Counted from the first letter of the stretch, positions 14,555 to 23,641 are shown. The stretch is DNA of 32,599 nt from Candidatus Manganitrophaceae bacterium (GCA_013151935.1 JAADHI010000146.1:1-32599); one strand, 5' to 3'. The notes: generated by a model from the letters alone, not told the origin. A program made the numbers and translations.

Positions 14555-15199
14555 TCAAGGAAGCCCTAAGTGCGATTGCAGGTGTTCACGAATATGCACA
14601 ATTTCTTCAGGGACAATCTGATGCCCCATGTCATATTCCTGAAGTGCAACAGTATATCCTTCATCCATCAGTGTTTTGAGGGCCTCACGGGAACCATCCA
14701 CAGAAACCACTTCATCTTCCACCCCATGCGTAAGTAAGATCGGCACACTCAGGGATTCGAGTGATTTTTCTTTATTGAGTTTTTCCGGCGTAGCCAAAAA
14801 ACCACTCATCGCGATGAGTGCCCCGACTCTTTTTGAATAACGTAAGGCAACATCCAATGCCATGACCGCTCCCTGAGAGAAACCAAGTAAGGCGATATCT
14901 TCAGGCGGCACACCCTCCTCATCAATGAGATGATCCAATAAGTCAAAAAGTAATTTTCGACTGTTTAGGATGCCATTAGAATTGCCCGTTCGAGAACCGT
15001 ACCACATTAAACCACCGAGCAAATCAGGAAAGGGAAAGGGCGCGTCGGGAAAAATCCAACGCAAATTGGGTAAATCAATATCATTTGCAAGCGGCATCAA
15101 ATCTTCCCCACTCGTCCCGCGTCCGTGCAGCGTAATCACGCAACCTTTTTCGGAATCAGTGGGTGAAATTTCCTTCCAGTTGAGTTTATTCATTGTCAT
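14555..15199 (-). CDS. Phospholipase/carboxylesterase family alpha/beta hydrolase
   Basis: The 214-residue protein matches the small carboxylesterase (acyl-protein thioesterase-like) family. It begins with LHGRGTSGEDL (oxyanion region) and has the nucleophile Ser108 in GFSQG. Asp162 is in THGVEDEVV and His193 is in MGHQI, completing the triad. No signal peptide is present, so it is cytoplasmic. Family members hydrolyse short acyl esters or thioesters; the substrate here is unknown. I choose ATG at 15199, where GAGAGG lies eight bases upstream. GTG at 15202 and ATG at 15193 are alternatives. A good promoter lies just upstream, divergent from the iron-binding protein gene. Confidence 0.9.
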   Translation of the reverse strand: MTMNKLNWKEISPTDSEKGCVITLHGRGTSGEDLMPLANDIDLPNLRWIFPDAPFPFPDLLGGLMWYGSRTGNSNGILNSRKLLFDLLDHLIDEEGVPPEDIALLGFSQGAVMALDVALRYSKRVGALIAMSGFLATPEKLNKEKSLESLSVPILLTHGVEDEVVSVDGSREALKTLMDEGYTVALQEYDMGHQIVPEEIVHIREHLQSHLGLP

Positions 15200-15225
15200 C
15201 ACACAGGCCTCTCAAATAAAACAAG

Positions 15226-15255
15226 ATCATACGACAGTTGGACAATTTCTTTCAA
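15226..15255 (-). promoter_or_regulatory. Predicted promoter of the carboxylesterase gene
   Basis: On the minus strand TTGAAA (15255-15250) and TATGAT (15231-15226) each match at 5 of 6 positions, with an 18-base spacer. The start at 15199 follows closely. Confidence 0.55.
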
Positions 15256-15286
15256 GAACACAAACCCTGTATGCCTACCGACCCGA

Positions 15287-15306
15287 GTACCAGAACTTCC
15301 TGGTAC
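15287..15306. other. Perfect intergenic hairpin
   Basis: GTACCAG (15287-15293) and CTGGTAC (15300-15306) pair perfectly around a six-base loop. It sits between the two divergent promoters at 15226-15255 and 15363-15391. With no T-run it is unlikely to be a terminator and could be an operator. Confidence 0.45.
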
Positions 15307-15362
15307 ATCAACCGGGAAGCAAACAAAAGATAAAACAATTCTTAAGATCGCTTCTTAAAAAC

Positions 15363-15391
15363 TTGACAAGCTGTAGGGTGCTTGCTTTAAT
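15363..15391 (+). promoter_or_regulatory. Promoter of the ferric-iron binding protein gene
   Basis: A perfect TTGACA (15363-15368) and TTTAAT (15386-15391, 5 of 6) are separated by 17 bases. A Fur box begins four bases downstream and would cover the transcription start. Confidence 0.7.
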
Positions 15392-15394
15392 ATT

Positions 15395-15413
15395 GATACT
15401 GATTCTCATTAAT
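15395..15413 (+). promoter_or_regulatory. Fur box
   Basis: GATACTGATTCTCATTAAT matches 14 of 19 positions of the classical Fur consensus. It sits directly after the -10 element of the promoter at 15363-15391. Iron-loaded Fur bound here would block transcription, so the downstream gene should be induced by iron starvation. Confidence 0.75.
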
Positions 15414-15445
15414 AAAAGTCCTATCTTTAATTAAGGAGTAACCAC

Positions 15446-16474
15446 ATGTTTTTCATGGCACCCCCTCGTTTTTTTCAGTTCACCCTCTCCCTTCTGCTCA
15501 TGATCTTCTCTCTTGCAGCAAGCCCTGGGGTATTTGCAGCAGAAGAGTTGGTTGTCTATTCTGCACGTAAAGAACATTTAATCAAGCCTGTACTGGATCA
15601 CTACACAAAAAAAACCGGGGTAAAAATCAAGCTGCTCACTGATAAAGCAGCGTCTCTCTTGGTGAGACTAAAAACCGAAGGTGTTAATACACCAGCCGAT
15701 TTACTCATTACCGTTGATGTGGGCAATCTCTGGCAAGCCGTAGAACAAGACGTGCTTTTACAAATTAACTCAGAAGTATTGAAAGAAAATGTGCCCCATC
15801 ATTTGCGTGATCCGAAAGGGCGCTGGTTTGGGCTTTCGATTCGCGCACGCACAATCGTCTATAATACAGAAAAGGTACAAACCGCTGACTTGTCGACCTA
15901 TGAAGCCCTGGGGGAAGCCATCTGGAAGGGCCGGCTTTGCCTACGAACGAGTAAAAAAGTCTACAATCAATCTTTAGTCGCGATGATGATCGCCGAACTG
16001 GGCACAGAAAAAACGGAACAAGTCATCAAATCATGGGTCAATAATCTGGCTGCTCCCGTTTTTTCAAGTGACACCAAAGTCCTCGAAGCCATTGCTGCGG
16101 GACAATGTGATGTGGGTATTATCAATACCTATTATTACGGACGACTCATGCGGAAAAAACCAAGTCTTCCGTTGGCCCTGTTTTGGCCCAATCAAAAAGG
16201 ACGGGGCGTGCATGTGAACATTTCGGGCGCAGGCGTCACAAAACACAGCAAGAAACAAAAAGCCGCAAGCGCATTTTTAGAATGGCTTTCCTCAAAAGCA
16301 GCACAAAACCTTTTTGCAGACGGCAATATGGAATACCCCGTGAACCCCAAGGTCAAAACCGCCTCAGAAGTCGCTGCATGGGGTCGCTTCAAACAAGACG
16401 AAAGCAATCTTGCCAAAGCGGGCGAACTGCAAAAAGAGGCCATTCGATTGATGGATCGCGTGGGATATAAATAA
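15446..16474 (+). CDS. Fe(3+) ABC transporter substrate-binding protein (FbpA/FutA type)
   Basis: The protein has 342 residues with a signal peptide ending near VFA-AEE (about residue 31), so it is periplasmic. The mature protein begins LVVYSARKEH, the hallmark of the ferric-binding subfamily. The consecutive tyrosines 229-231 in NTYYYGRL match the iron-binding tyrosines of FutA/FbpA. RARTIVYN and AGAGVTKHSKK-type segments follow the family pattern. ATG at 15446 has AAGGAG at 15433-15438. It is preceded by a strong promoter overlapped by a Fur box. No permease or ATPase gene follows, so its partners must lie elsewhere. Confidence 0.95.
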   Translation: MFFMAPPRFFQFTLSLLLMIFSLAASPGVFAAEELVVYSARKEHLIKPVLDHYTKKTGVKIKLLTDKAASLLVRLKTEGVNTPADLLITVDVGNLWQAVEQDVLLQINSEVLKENVPHHLRDPKGRWFGLSIRARTIVYNTEKVQTADLSTYEALGEAIWKGRLCLRTSKKVYNQSLVAMMIAELGTEKTEQVIKSWVNNLAAPVFSSDTKVLEAIAAGQCDVGIINTYYYGRLMRKKPSLPLALFWPNQKGRGVHVNISGAGVTKHSKKQKAASAFLEWLSSKAAQNLFADGNMEYPVNPKVKTASEVAAWGRFKQDESNLAKAGELQKEAIRLMDRVGYK

Positions 16475-16558
16475 AGGAGGTCTTACAGGGCGAGAATCGA
16501 CTTGATTTACGAAGACGTATCATCGCATATCTCATTCTGAAAAAACTTGAACCCAGAC

Positions 16559-17419
16559 TTAATCAGAGCGTGCAAAACAAACCTCCTGCAAAACACAAAT
16601 ACGGCATTTTTTGGCTTCTTGTTTTACGGGACAGGCCCCAGAAATACCCAGATGACAAAGTGAAAAATCATAGCGCAGTGGATCAAGAGGGTCGCACTGC
16701 CGTAGGGCTGCTGTAATCTCTTTTGCCATTTTCCAATCGGGGCTTTTGCGTGTCGTCAATTGCAGGTACTGGGAGATACGGATAATGTGCGTATCTAAGG
16801 GGATGACAAGCTTTGCGGGCGGAATTGTTTTCCAAAGCCCAAAATCCAAACCATCTTTATTACGAATCATCCAACGTAAAAAAAGGTTCAGGCGTTTGCA
16901 TGCACTGCCTGATGCGGGAGAAGGCAATAAATAGGACAGACCCCGCGAAGGTTTCGATGGTAGCATCTCGCGTAAAACCGCAATAAAACGTGAAAGTGTC
17001 GGACCGATATCACAATCTTTTGATTGATACAGCTTCTGAAACAAAGTGCCAATGCTTTGATATTTTTTAACGATGCGGCTGATCAAAAACATCAAATCAA
17101 AGAGATCCTGCTCTGTATTAAAACGATAATAAATCCCTTCAAATCGCGGCCGTTCTCGTTTGACATTAAAAGACTCTAAATAGTTGTAAAGCCCACCCTC
17201 AGCAAGCGCCAGAATTTTATCGATGCAGGTCTTAAACAAATCAACACGACCATAAGCGAGCACTGCGGCAATAAACCCGGCAATTTCTATTTCCCTCGGG
17301 TCTTTATAACGGTGCGGAATTTCAATGGGGTCGGCAGCAATCCGGCTTCGCAGGGGCAAGTGCTTAAAAAGTCGCTCAAGCGCTTGCCGTCGTTTTTCAA
17401 ACCTTTCAGAGCCAGTCAT
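16559..17419 (-). CDS. TIGR02757 (DUF2400) family protein, HhH-glycosylase-like with Fe-S cluster
   Basis: The 286-residue protein has the family hallmarks DPIEIPHRY near residue 30, GFIAAVLAYGR (48-58), the middle segment LNLFLRWMIRNKDGLDFGLW, and PLDTHI (207-211). At the C-terminus Cys263, Cys272, Cys275 and Cys281 form a C-x8-C-x2-C-x5-C motif, like the [4Fe-4S] site of endonuclease III-type glycosylases. DNA repair is suggested by that resemblance but not shown. Its ATG overlaps the stop of the carrier gene (TAATG), so translation is coupled. No independent ribosome site is seen. Confidence 0.9.
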   Translation of the reverse strand: MTGSERFEKRRQALERLFKHLPLRSRIAADPIEIPHRYKDPREIEIAGFIAAVLAYGRVDLFKTCIDKILALAEGGLYNYLESFNVKRERPRFEGIYYRFNTEQDLFDLMFLISRIVKKYQSIGTLFQKLYQSKDCDIGPTLSRFIAVLREMLPSKPSRGLSYLLPSPASGSACKRLNLFLRWMIRNKDGLDFGLWKTIPPAKLVIPLDTHIIRISQYLQLTTRKSPDWKMAKEITAALRQCDPLDPLRYDFSLCHLGISGACPVKQEAKKCRICVLQEVCFARSD

Positions 17420-18876
17420 TAGGGCAATAATGTGCGAATCGCCAGCACAAGCAGCACGATCACAAAAGCCATGACGAAATTAAGCCGAATGCCCGCCCGC
17501 ATCATGGTCTGTATGGCAATACGATCTGAGGCAAACACGATGGCATTGGGTGGGGTCGCAACAGGTAACATAAACGCACAAGAAGCCGAAAGCGTGGCCG
17601 TCACCAAGAGCAGCGTCATGTCATGTCCACTCCCAATTGCCACTGCGGCCAAAATAGGGAGAATGACCTGTGTGGTCGCGGTATTACTCGTAATTTCAGT
17701 TAAAAAAGTCATGATCAAGGCAATACTTAAGAGCATAAAAAAAGGCCCGACATCCCCTAAAAAAGCCATCTGGTTTCCAATGACCGCAGAAAGCCCGGAG
17801 CCTTGCATGCCCATCGCCATTGCAAAGCCGCCACCAAATAAAAGTAAAATACGCCAAGGCAGACGGGTAAAGGCTTCTTTATCCAAAAGCGGTTTTTTAT
17901 CTTTTATCGGGATCACAAACAAAAGAAAGGCTGCAAACATCGCCACCGTACCATCATCCACACCGGGATAGGGTAACAAAGACGACCAACCGGGTATCGT
18001 AAACCGTTCACCATGAATGCCTTGACGTGTCATCCAGGCCAGGGCGGTCATACAAAGAACAGCACCCACATAGTATTCTTGCCGCGACATTTGTCCTAAA
18101 TCCGACACTTCATCTTTGATCGTGCCCAAGTTTGAGCCCGAATAATGCAGACATCGAAGCGTACGGCCCATAAAAAAGTAAAGCACGGCCAAACCCAAAA
18201 TAACCATGGGGACTCCGATCATCATCCATTGTAAAAAACTGGGGGTGCGATCCGGAGCAAGCGTTCTCATCGTTTCCATAAAAATGAGATTGGGTGGACT
18301 GCCGACTGGCGTCCCCATCCCGCCAATATTGGCCGAATAGGCAACACACAAGAGCAAGGTGCTGGCAAAAATTTTGAGGTCTTTTGGACTCAATTTCCCC
18401 TCAAGCCGAGAGATCACCGCCATTGAAATGGTCAGCATGAGCATTGTCGTGGCCGTATTTGATATCCACATCGAAAGAAAAGCCGTTGCACAGGAAAAAC
18501 CTGCGACGATTTGCAAGAGACTCGTATGCCATCGCGACAAAATAGACAACGCAATGCGACGATGTAATCCTGTCCTTTCCATCGCCTGTGCGATCAAAAA
18601 TCCACCCATAAACAAAAAGATTGTACTCGTCATATAACGCGGAGCCGTCACTTTTGCGGATGCAATACCGGTCAGCGGAAAAACAATCAGCGGAATAAGC
18701 GCGGTCACTGCAAGTGGCACACACTCCGTCATCCACCAAAGTGCCATCCAGAGTGCAATGCCCAACATAAAGCTTGCTTTAGGATGGTCTGCAATCGTGA
18801 CAAAAAGGGGAATTAAAAAGGCAAGTAAGGGACCCAGGACTAATGCTGTAGGCTTAATCTTGTCCTGAATCGGCAA
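17419..18876 (-). CDS. SLC13/DASS family anion (dicarboxylate or sulfate) sodium symporter
   Basis: The 485-residue inner-membrane carrier has about 11-12 hydrophobic segments. Two SNTATT motifs (139-144 and 396-401) are the paired substrate/sodium sites of the DASS family. GTPVGSPPN (near 187) and PVATPPNA (near the C-terminus) support this. Members move succinate, malate, citrate or sulfate with Na+; the substrate cannot be told here. The start is TTG at 18876, six bases after the preceding stop, without a visible ribosome site. Translational coupling is likely. It lies between an exported protein gene and a TIGR02757 gene in a four-gene set. Confidence 0.92.
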   Translation of the reverse strand: MPIQDKIKPTALVLGPLLAFLIPLFVTIADHPKASFMLGIALWMALWWMTECVPLAVTALIPLIVFPLTGIASAKVTAPRYMTSTIFLFMGGFLIAQAMERTGLHRRIALSILSRWHTSLLQIVAGFSCATAFLSMWISNTATTMLMLTISMAVISRLEGKLSPKDLKIFASTLLLCVAYSANIGGMGTPVGSPPNLIFMETMRTLAPDRTPSFLQWMMIGVPMVILGLAVLYFFMGRTLRCLHYSGSNLGTIKDEVSDLGQMSRQEYYVGAVLCMTALAWMTRQGIHGERFTIPGWSSLLPYPGVDDGTVAMFAAFLLFVIPIKDKKPLLDKEAFTRLPWRILLLFGGGFAMAMGMQGSGLSAVIGNQMAFLGDVGPFFMLLSIALIMTFLTEITSNTATTQVILPILAAVAIGSGHDMTLLLVTATLSASCAFMLPVATPPNAIVFASDRIAIQTMMRAGIRLNFVMAFVIVLLVLAIRTLLP

Positions 18877-18881
18877 ATGTT

Positions 18882-19520
18882 CTAGTTTTCTCTGTGGGGT
18901 CTTCGCATGGGTCGAAGCCGCTCGACATCAGGCATAAAGGGCTTTTCGGATTTTTCATTTTGAATTGTTTCCAAACGCGGTATGTCCCAATTCACAATGG
19001 CCAGGTGGTCTGAGGGAGAAGGATGTTTACGAGAAACGGTGTGGTAGGTTAACTCGATATAGGTTTCGCCAATCTCCCAAATCACCTTCGGACCACGGAG
19101 TTGGGCTTTGGGTTTTCCTAAACGGGCCGTCCATTTGGGCAGGAGTTTGTCTACAAATTTGGGATCATTTGCATCTTTAAACCGGGTATGCACAATCGCT
19201 AAGCCGTATTCTGGATGGATGCCAAAACTCACAGAACGGATATCCGCTTCCCCTAAGGCTTCTCCTGAAACTGTGAGTTCACCATCCGAAGGCCCTTTAA
19301 AGGCCCAGATGCCACCGGGGTCACGACGTTCCGGCATCTTCATCACAATACTGTAAGCGCCGATCACCTCTTCCAAGCTCATCCCCCAAGTCACTTTTCC
19401 AAAACCGGTTTTGAGCGAGGGAGCTTCTTTGGCCACTGCGGGACTCAAGGAAAAAAAACCGAACAATACAATCAAAACGATCCGTTTGAGTGATTTCGGG
19501 GATAGGGGCCTAAATTTCAT
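18882..19520 (-). CDS. Exported protein of unknown function
   Basis: The protein has 212 residues. A signal peptide (basic N-terminus, IVLIVLFGFFSL, probably cut after AVA) is followed by GFGKVTWGMSLEEVIGAY. This 'WGMS-x-EEV' opening is common in small secreted proteins of unknown function. The central part is beta-rich and the C-terminus is basic and proline-rich. The ATG at 19520 overlaps the hydrolase stop (ATGA), so translation is coupled. No enzyme motif is seen. Its place between a lipase-like hydrolase and a carrier does not define a role. Confidence 0.75.
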   Translation of the reverse strand: MKFRPLSPKSLKRIVLIVLFGFFSLSPAVAKEAPSLKTGFGKVTWGMSLEEVIGAYSIVMKMPERRDPGGIWAFKGPSDGELTVSGEALGEADIRSVSFGIHPEYGLAIVHTRFKDANDPKFVDKLLPKWTARLGKPKAQLRGPKVIWEIGETYIELTYHTVSRKHPSPSDHLAIVNWDIPRLETIQNEKSEKPFMPDVERLRPMRRPHREN

Positions 19521-20392
19521 TGAGAAGGAGACTCTCTCTGTTCCGCAGATATTTCGTCCAACCAGTGGATCAAGTCGACCACCACCTTGGTTCTTGCCAT
19601 CTCGTGAAAAACCTCATGATAATACCCCTCATACCAGATGAGCTTTTTTTTCGGATTTTCCAAACGCTCATACACGGCCCGCGCACCTTCGGGACAAACG
19701 GTAACATCATCTCCAGCTTGCATGATCAGTGTGGGTAAGTCAATGTGATCCACATATTGCTGACAATAATCCTTCATCTTTTTAAATTGTTGATAAAAAC
19801 GAGGTGTCGCCTTTTCAACAATCAGTGGATCTTTTGCCACGGCATTTGCAATTGATGGATCGTGACTACGTTTGCTATGTAGACCAGGGTAACTGACAGA
19901 AGCCGTAGGCATCAAGAAATAAAATAGGGTTGCCAGCATTTCCAAATAAAAGGGCAGGGGTCGAACTTCAAACGCAGGAGATGAAAGCACTAAAGCATCA
20001 ACGCTGCCCGGATGATCAATACAAAACGTCGCTGAAATCAAACCCCCTAAACTGTGGCCCAGCAAAAAAACAGCTTCATTCGGACATTCTTTGTGGATAA
20101 GATCTAGCATTGCTGCGATGTCATCATGATAGTCCTGATAGCGCGCCACATCTGTTCGTTTCCCTTCCGAGAGACCAAAACCCTGTAAGTCTAACGCAAA
20201 GCTGGTATAGCCCGCTTCGGCTAAATCGTCTTGAAGCAAGGCATAACGCCCCTTGTGATCGTTAATGCCATGCACAATCAGGAGAACGGCGCTTGATGTA
20301 TGAGGTGTTACGAGGGTATATGCAAGTGTGAACTCATCACGCGGAATCGTCCCGTCTCTTCGGGTCATCACATCGTCTGAGAGATATTCCAT
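19517..20392 (-). CDS. Monoacylglycerol-lipase-like alpha/beta hydrolase
   Basis: The protein has 291 residues of the Hydrolase_4 (monoglyceride lipase / serine aminopeptidase S33) type. It shows VHGINDHKGRY (oxyanion region), LDLQGFGLSEGKR, the nucleophile Ser114 in GHSLGG, an acidic residue at Asp227 or Asp228 (AGDD), and His258 in YYHEVFHE. The catalytic set is complete. It lacks a signal peptide. The likely substrates are monoglycerides or lysophospholipids. ATG at 20392 has only a distant AAGGAA; an ATG at 20405 is out of frame. It is first in the four-gene set down to 16559. Confidence 0.9.
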   Translation of the reverse strand: MEYLSDDVMTRRDGTIPRDEFTLAYTLVTPHTSSAVLLIVHGINDHKGRYALLQDDLAEAGYTSFALDLQGFGLSEGKRTDVARYQDYHDDIAAMLDLIHKECPNEAVFLLGHSLGGLISATFCIDHPGSVDALVLSSPAFEVRPLPFYLEMLATLFYFLMPTASVSYPGLHSKRSHDPSIANAVAKDPLIVEKATPRFYQQFKKMKDYCQQYVDHIDLPTLIMQAGDDVTVCPEGARAVYERLENPKKKLIWYEGYYHEVFHEMARTKVVVDLIHWLDEISAEQRESPSQ

Positions 20393-20507
20393 AAAAACAG
20401 TCCATTTTCCTTAAGTTCAAATAACACACATGGCGTAGCGGTTGACATGAATTCATAAAAAAAGAACTGATCAAAAGCATACCACTTTTATCAAGTTAAG
20501 GAAGGAA

Positions 20508-21857
20508 TCAGAACATCTCTAAAACGGGCATGCTGAGACTTTGGCTTTTTCCCAAAAGCGTTGCCGATGTGGCATCCGTGACCACGATGGGGATAATTGT
20601 TCCGAGAGGATGGGGGGTTTGGGGGAAAATAACGGTCATATTGCCTTCGGTTTTTCCGACTTGGAACCCAGGGCGTTTGTCAGATTCGCCTTCTAACATC
20701 ACATTCAGAGTACTCCCAATTTTAGTCCGGTTTTTCTCTAAAGCGATCTCGCGTTGTGTATCAAATAACGCAACGATACGAGAAGTCTTCAGGGCGGAAG
20801 AAACATCGTCCGGGAATTTTTTTGAGGCAATGGTGCCTTTACGTTCGGAGTATTTAAAGATATAAGCACTTTCAAAACCAACGGTTTTCAACAAAATCAG
20901 GGTTTTTTGATGGTCGGATTCTGTCTCTGTCGGAAACCCCACGATAATGTCTGTTGAAATGGAAACATTGGGGATGCTCCGGCGAATTTTTTGAGCCAAG
21001 GCCAAAAATTCAGCCCCCGTATAAGTCCGACTCATCAACTCAAGCACACGATCGCTGCCGGATTGAAGTGGCAAATGAATGTGTTTACAAATATTGGGAT
21101 GATTTGCAATCGCTTCAAGCAGGGCATCAGGAAAATCCTTGGGATGCGGCGAGGTAAAACGCACACGCGAAACCCCTGGCACATCGGCCACAGCGACGAT
21201 CAAATCCGCAAAACTGAGCCCTTCAGCCTGATATGAATTTACATTTTGTCCCAAGAGCGTGACTTGCGAAAAACCCTGTGCGACGAGACGGTGAACTTCG
21301 GCCAAGACATCCGACAAAGATCGACTACGCTCTCGACCACGCGTATAAGGCACCACACAAAAAGTACAGAAATTATCACAGCCCCGCATGATCGTAACCC
21401 AGGCATTGACCCCATCAAAACGCTTGGGGTCAATGCCTTGATAGGTTTCATACTCGGAGAGATCCGCATCAATTTCTGTTTGTTTTATTTGATCGCGCGC
21501 TGCCAGTTTTGCAATCAAATCCGGCAGCGCGCGATAATTATCGGGTCCGACCACCAGGTTTACAACGGGATGTTTAAACATGTCTTTCTTGAGGTTTTGC
21601 GCCATACACCCTAAAAGGCCGACAACAAAGTGACCTTTTTCTTTGATCATGCGTAAACGATGCGGACGCAAACGATCGAGGCGTCCATAAATTTTGCGAT
21701 AGGCATTTTCCCGAATCGCACAGGTGTTAATCAGCACGACTTCCGCTTCTTCAAGCGCCGGGGCAATCTCATGCCCTGCCGCCGCCAAAACAGAACAAAC
21801 GATCTCCGAATCTGAGACATTCATTTGGCAGCCGTATGTTTCTAAAAATATTTTCAT
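20508..21857 (-). CDS. miaB: tRNA-2-methylthio-N6-dimethylallyladenosine synthase
   Basis: MiaB is a radical-SAM methylthiotransferase that converts i6A37 to ms2i6A37. The N-terminal domain has Cys10 (YGCQMN), Cys46 (INTCAIRE) and Cys84 (LGCMAQ), ligands of the auxiliary cluster. The radical-SAM triad is Cys160, Cys164 and Cys167 (GCDNFCTFC). HLPLQSGSDRVL, VGFPTET and a C-terminal TRAM domain follow. The length of 449 is normal. It is the last gene of the set that begins with the MoeA-like protein and lies 11 bases after mtaB. No miaA is in the window. Confidence 0.97.
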   Translation of the reverse strand: MKIFLETYGCQMNVSDSEIVCSVLAAAGHEIAPALEEAEVVLINTCAIRENAYRKIYGRLDRLRPHRLRMIKEKGHFVVGLLGCMAQNLKKDMFKHPVVNLVVGPDNYRALPDLIAKLAARDQIKQTEIDADLSEYETYQGIDPKRFDGVNAWVTIMRGCDNFCTFCVVPYTRGRERSRSLSDVLAEVHRLVAQGFSQVTLLGQNVNSYQAEGLSFADLIVAVADVPGVSRVRFTSPHPKDFPDALLEAIANHPNICKHIHLPLQSGSDRVLELMSRTYTGAEFLALAQKIRRSIPNVSISTDIIVGFPTETESDHQKTLILLKTVGFESAYIFKYSERKGTIASKKFPDDVSSALKTSRIVALFDTQREIALEKNRTKIGSTLNVMLEGESDKRPGFQVGKTEGNMTVIFPQTPHPLGTIIPIVVTDATSATLLGKSQSLSMPVLEMF

Positions 21858-21868
21858 TTTGTAGTCAC

Positions 21869-23269
21869 CTAAGACGCTAACAATCTCCCGAGTGCCAAGC
21901 CTTCATTTTCCGTCTCAATCCGAACCGATTTTACAAAGCCCGAAAGATCTTCATTTGTTTCCACACCCACTCGGATATAGTTTTCTGTCAGACCTGTAAA
22001 CAAACCATCACGATTCTTGTTTTCAAAGAGCACAGAAACGGTTTTTCCAATACTGCTGCGATAAAAGGTACTGCGCAATCGATTAGAAAGATCACAGAGT
22101 ATTTTTGTCCGCTGCTTAATGACTGTCGGATGCACGGGCACAAGATTGCCCCGTGTCACACGGGTGCCCTTCCGACGGGAATAGGGAAAAACATGTAAAT
22201 ATGAAAAGGGCAAAGTCCGAATCAAAGAAACAGTTTCGTCAAAATCCGCTTCATCTTCTCCCGGAAAACCCACCATTACATCCGTCCCCAAACCTAAGTT
22301 GGGCACGGATATAATGGCCTCTTGCACAAAATCCATATAGGCTTGTCGAGAATAACGCCGATCCATGGCAGAGAGTATTGCATCGCTGCCACTCTGTAAA
22401 GGCAGATGCAAATAAGAACAAAGTTTTTTGGACGAGTGCATCAAATGTAATAATGCGGGTGAAACCGTCGTGGGCTCAATAGAGGAAATGCGAATACGCT
22501 GCAAGCCTTCAATGCCTTCAAGGGCCTGAATTAAATTCACCAAATTTTGGCCCTGAGATTCATACTCACCCAAATTCACACCCGTTAACACAATTTCACG
22601 ATGCCCGCGTGCAGCCCAAATAGATGCTTCTAAGATCACATCTTCAAAATTGCGACTGCGAGAACGTCCACGGGTGTAAGGGATAATGCAAAAGGTACAG
22701 AAAAAATCACAGCCATCCTGAATCTTGACGTTAGGCCGTGTCGTATGATCAAAAACCGACAAATTGGGAACGGTAAACTCACTACGGCTGATTTTTGGAT
22801 TGTGAAAAACCAGGGGCTTATCCCGTTTTTGAAGCGGTGCACCTGAGCCGGAATATCCTTGGATAATGCCTTGTACGAGTTGAGGCAAAGACATTTTATG
22901 ATCGGTTCCGGCGATGAGATCCACACCCGGCATCTGCCGAAGCACATCCACGCCGGATTGTGCATAACAGCCTGTCAATGCAATAAAGGTTTGAGGATTT
23001 TTTTTTAAGATACGCCGAATCAAGGCACGGCATTTTGATTCAGCCTGATTTGTAACGGAACAGGTATTGATCACACAAAGATCGGCGGGCACATTGGGCG
23101 CAAGCACCCGAAAACCCGCCGCATCGAATCCTCCGGACAAGGCCCCACTTTCACTTTGATTTAAACGACAGCCCAAGGCTTGAAAAGAAACGGTCAGTGC
23201 AGGGTTTTCTTTTGGGACAATTTGAATCAGTTTGAATGCCGCTTGTGCGGATTTTATCAGTACAGCCAT
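21869..23269 (-). CDS. mtaB: tRNA (N6-threonylcarbamoyladenosine(37)-C2)-methylthiotransferase MtaB
   Basis: The e-MTTase class converts t6A37 to ms2t6A37. Assignment to MtaB over MiaB or RimO rests on FQALGCRLNQSE at the N-terminus, VTNQAESKCR, and IIPYTRGRSRSR after the radical-SAM cysteines. Auxiliary cluster ligands are Cys34, Cys70 and Cys101; the radical-SAM triad is Cys187, Cys191 and Cys194. The C-terminal TRAM-like region is present. I take ATG at 23269 (466 residues), two bases after the ferredoxin stop, which implies coupling. A longer frame to 23311 only adds residues inside the ferredoxin gene. No ribosome site is visible. Confidence 0.95.
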   Translation of the reverse strand: MAVLIKSAQAAFKLIQIVPKENPALTVSFQALGCRLNQSESGALSGGFDAAGFRVLAPNVPADLCVINTCSVTNQAESKCRALIRRILKKNPQTFIALTGCYAQSGVDVLRQMPGVDLIAGTDHKMSLPQLVQGIIQGYSGSGAPLQKRDKPLVFHNPKISRSEFTVPNLSVFDHTTRPNVKIQDGCDFFCTFCIIPYTRGRSRSRNFEDVILEASIWAARGHREIVLTGVNLGEYESQGQNLVNLIQALEGIEGLQRIRISSIEPTTVSPALLHLMHSSKKLCSYLHLPLQSGSDAILSAMDRRYSRQAYMDFVQEAIISVPNLGLGTDVMVGFPGEDEADFDETVSLIRTLPFSYLHVFPYSRRKGTRVTRGNLVPVHPTVIKQRTKILCDLSNRLRSTFYRSSIGKTVSVLFENKNRDGLFTGLTENYIRVGVETNEDLSGFVKSVRIETENEGLALGRLLAS

Positions 23270-23271
23270 GT

Positions 23272-23625
23272 TTATTCGACGTGTTTGAGCGCATTTGAGG
23301 GACAGGCCCAAGACCGAGGAATCAACAAATGGGTGACGATTTCACCCTGCTCGACATGTTTTTCGATGACTTCAAGGGCATCGGCCTCAGAGCGCAAAGA
23401 ATACCAAGTGGCTTCGGGATAAACCACCACCGCGACACCAAAGGCACAGGCATCTAAACAACCTGCCTGATTTGCACGCACTTTGCCTTTGTGTCCTCGT
23501 GCGTAGAGTATTTTTTTGAAATAGTCTCGGATGATGGAGGCCCCTTTGTCCGCACAGCATCCGCGCTCATCCGTATCCGAACGTTTATTGGTGCAAATAA
23601 AAATATGTTGTTTGTATTTAGACAT
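23272..23625 (-). CDS. Thioredoxin-like [2Fe-2S] ferredoxin
   Basis: The 117-residue protein matches small ferredoxins of thioredoxin fold. Its four ligand positions are Cys11 (IFICTNKR), Cys23 or Cys24, Cys56 and Cys60 (GCLDACAFG). YPEATWY and the C-terminal helix suit the family, which is related to NuoE. Such proteins carry single electrons. Its position 2 bases ahead of mtaB and in one set with miaB suggests that it may supply electrons to the radical-SAM methylthiotransferases, but this is inference. ATG at 23625; the nearest AAGGA is rather far upstream, within the end of the FMN reductase gene. Confidence 0.9.
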   Translation of the reverse strand: MSKYKQHIFICTNKRSDTDERGCCADKGASIIRDYFKKILYARGHKGKVRANQAGCLDACAFGVAVVVYPEATWYSLRSEADALEVIEKHVEQGEIVTHLLIPRSWACPSNALKHVE

Positions 23626-23641
23626 GTTCAGACAATAGTCC

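Noticed and set aside
20405-20407. ATG close to AAGGAA upstream of the lipase-like gene
   Set aside because: It is out of frame with the hydrolase and opens no useful reading frame.
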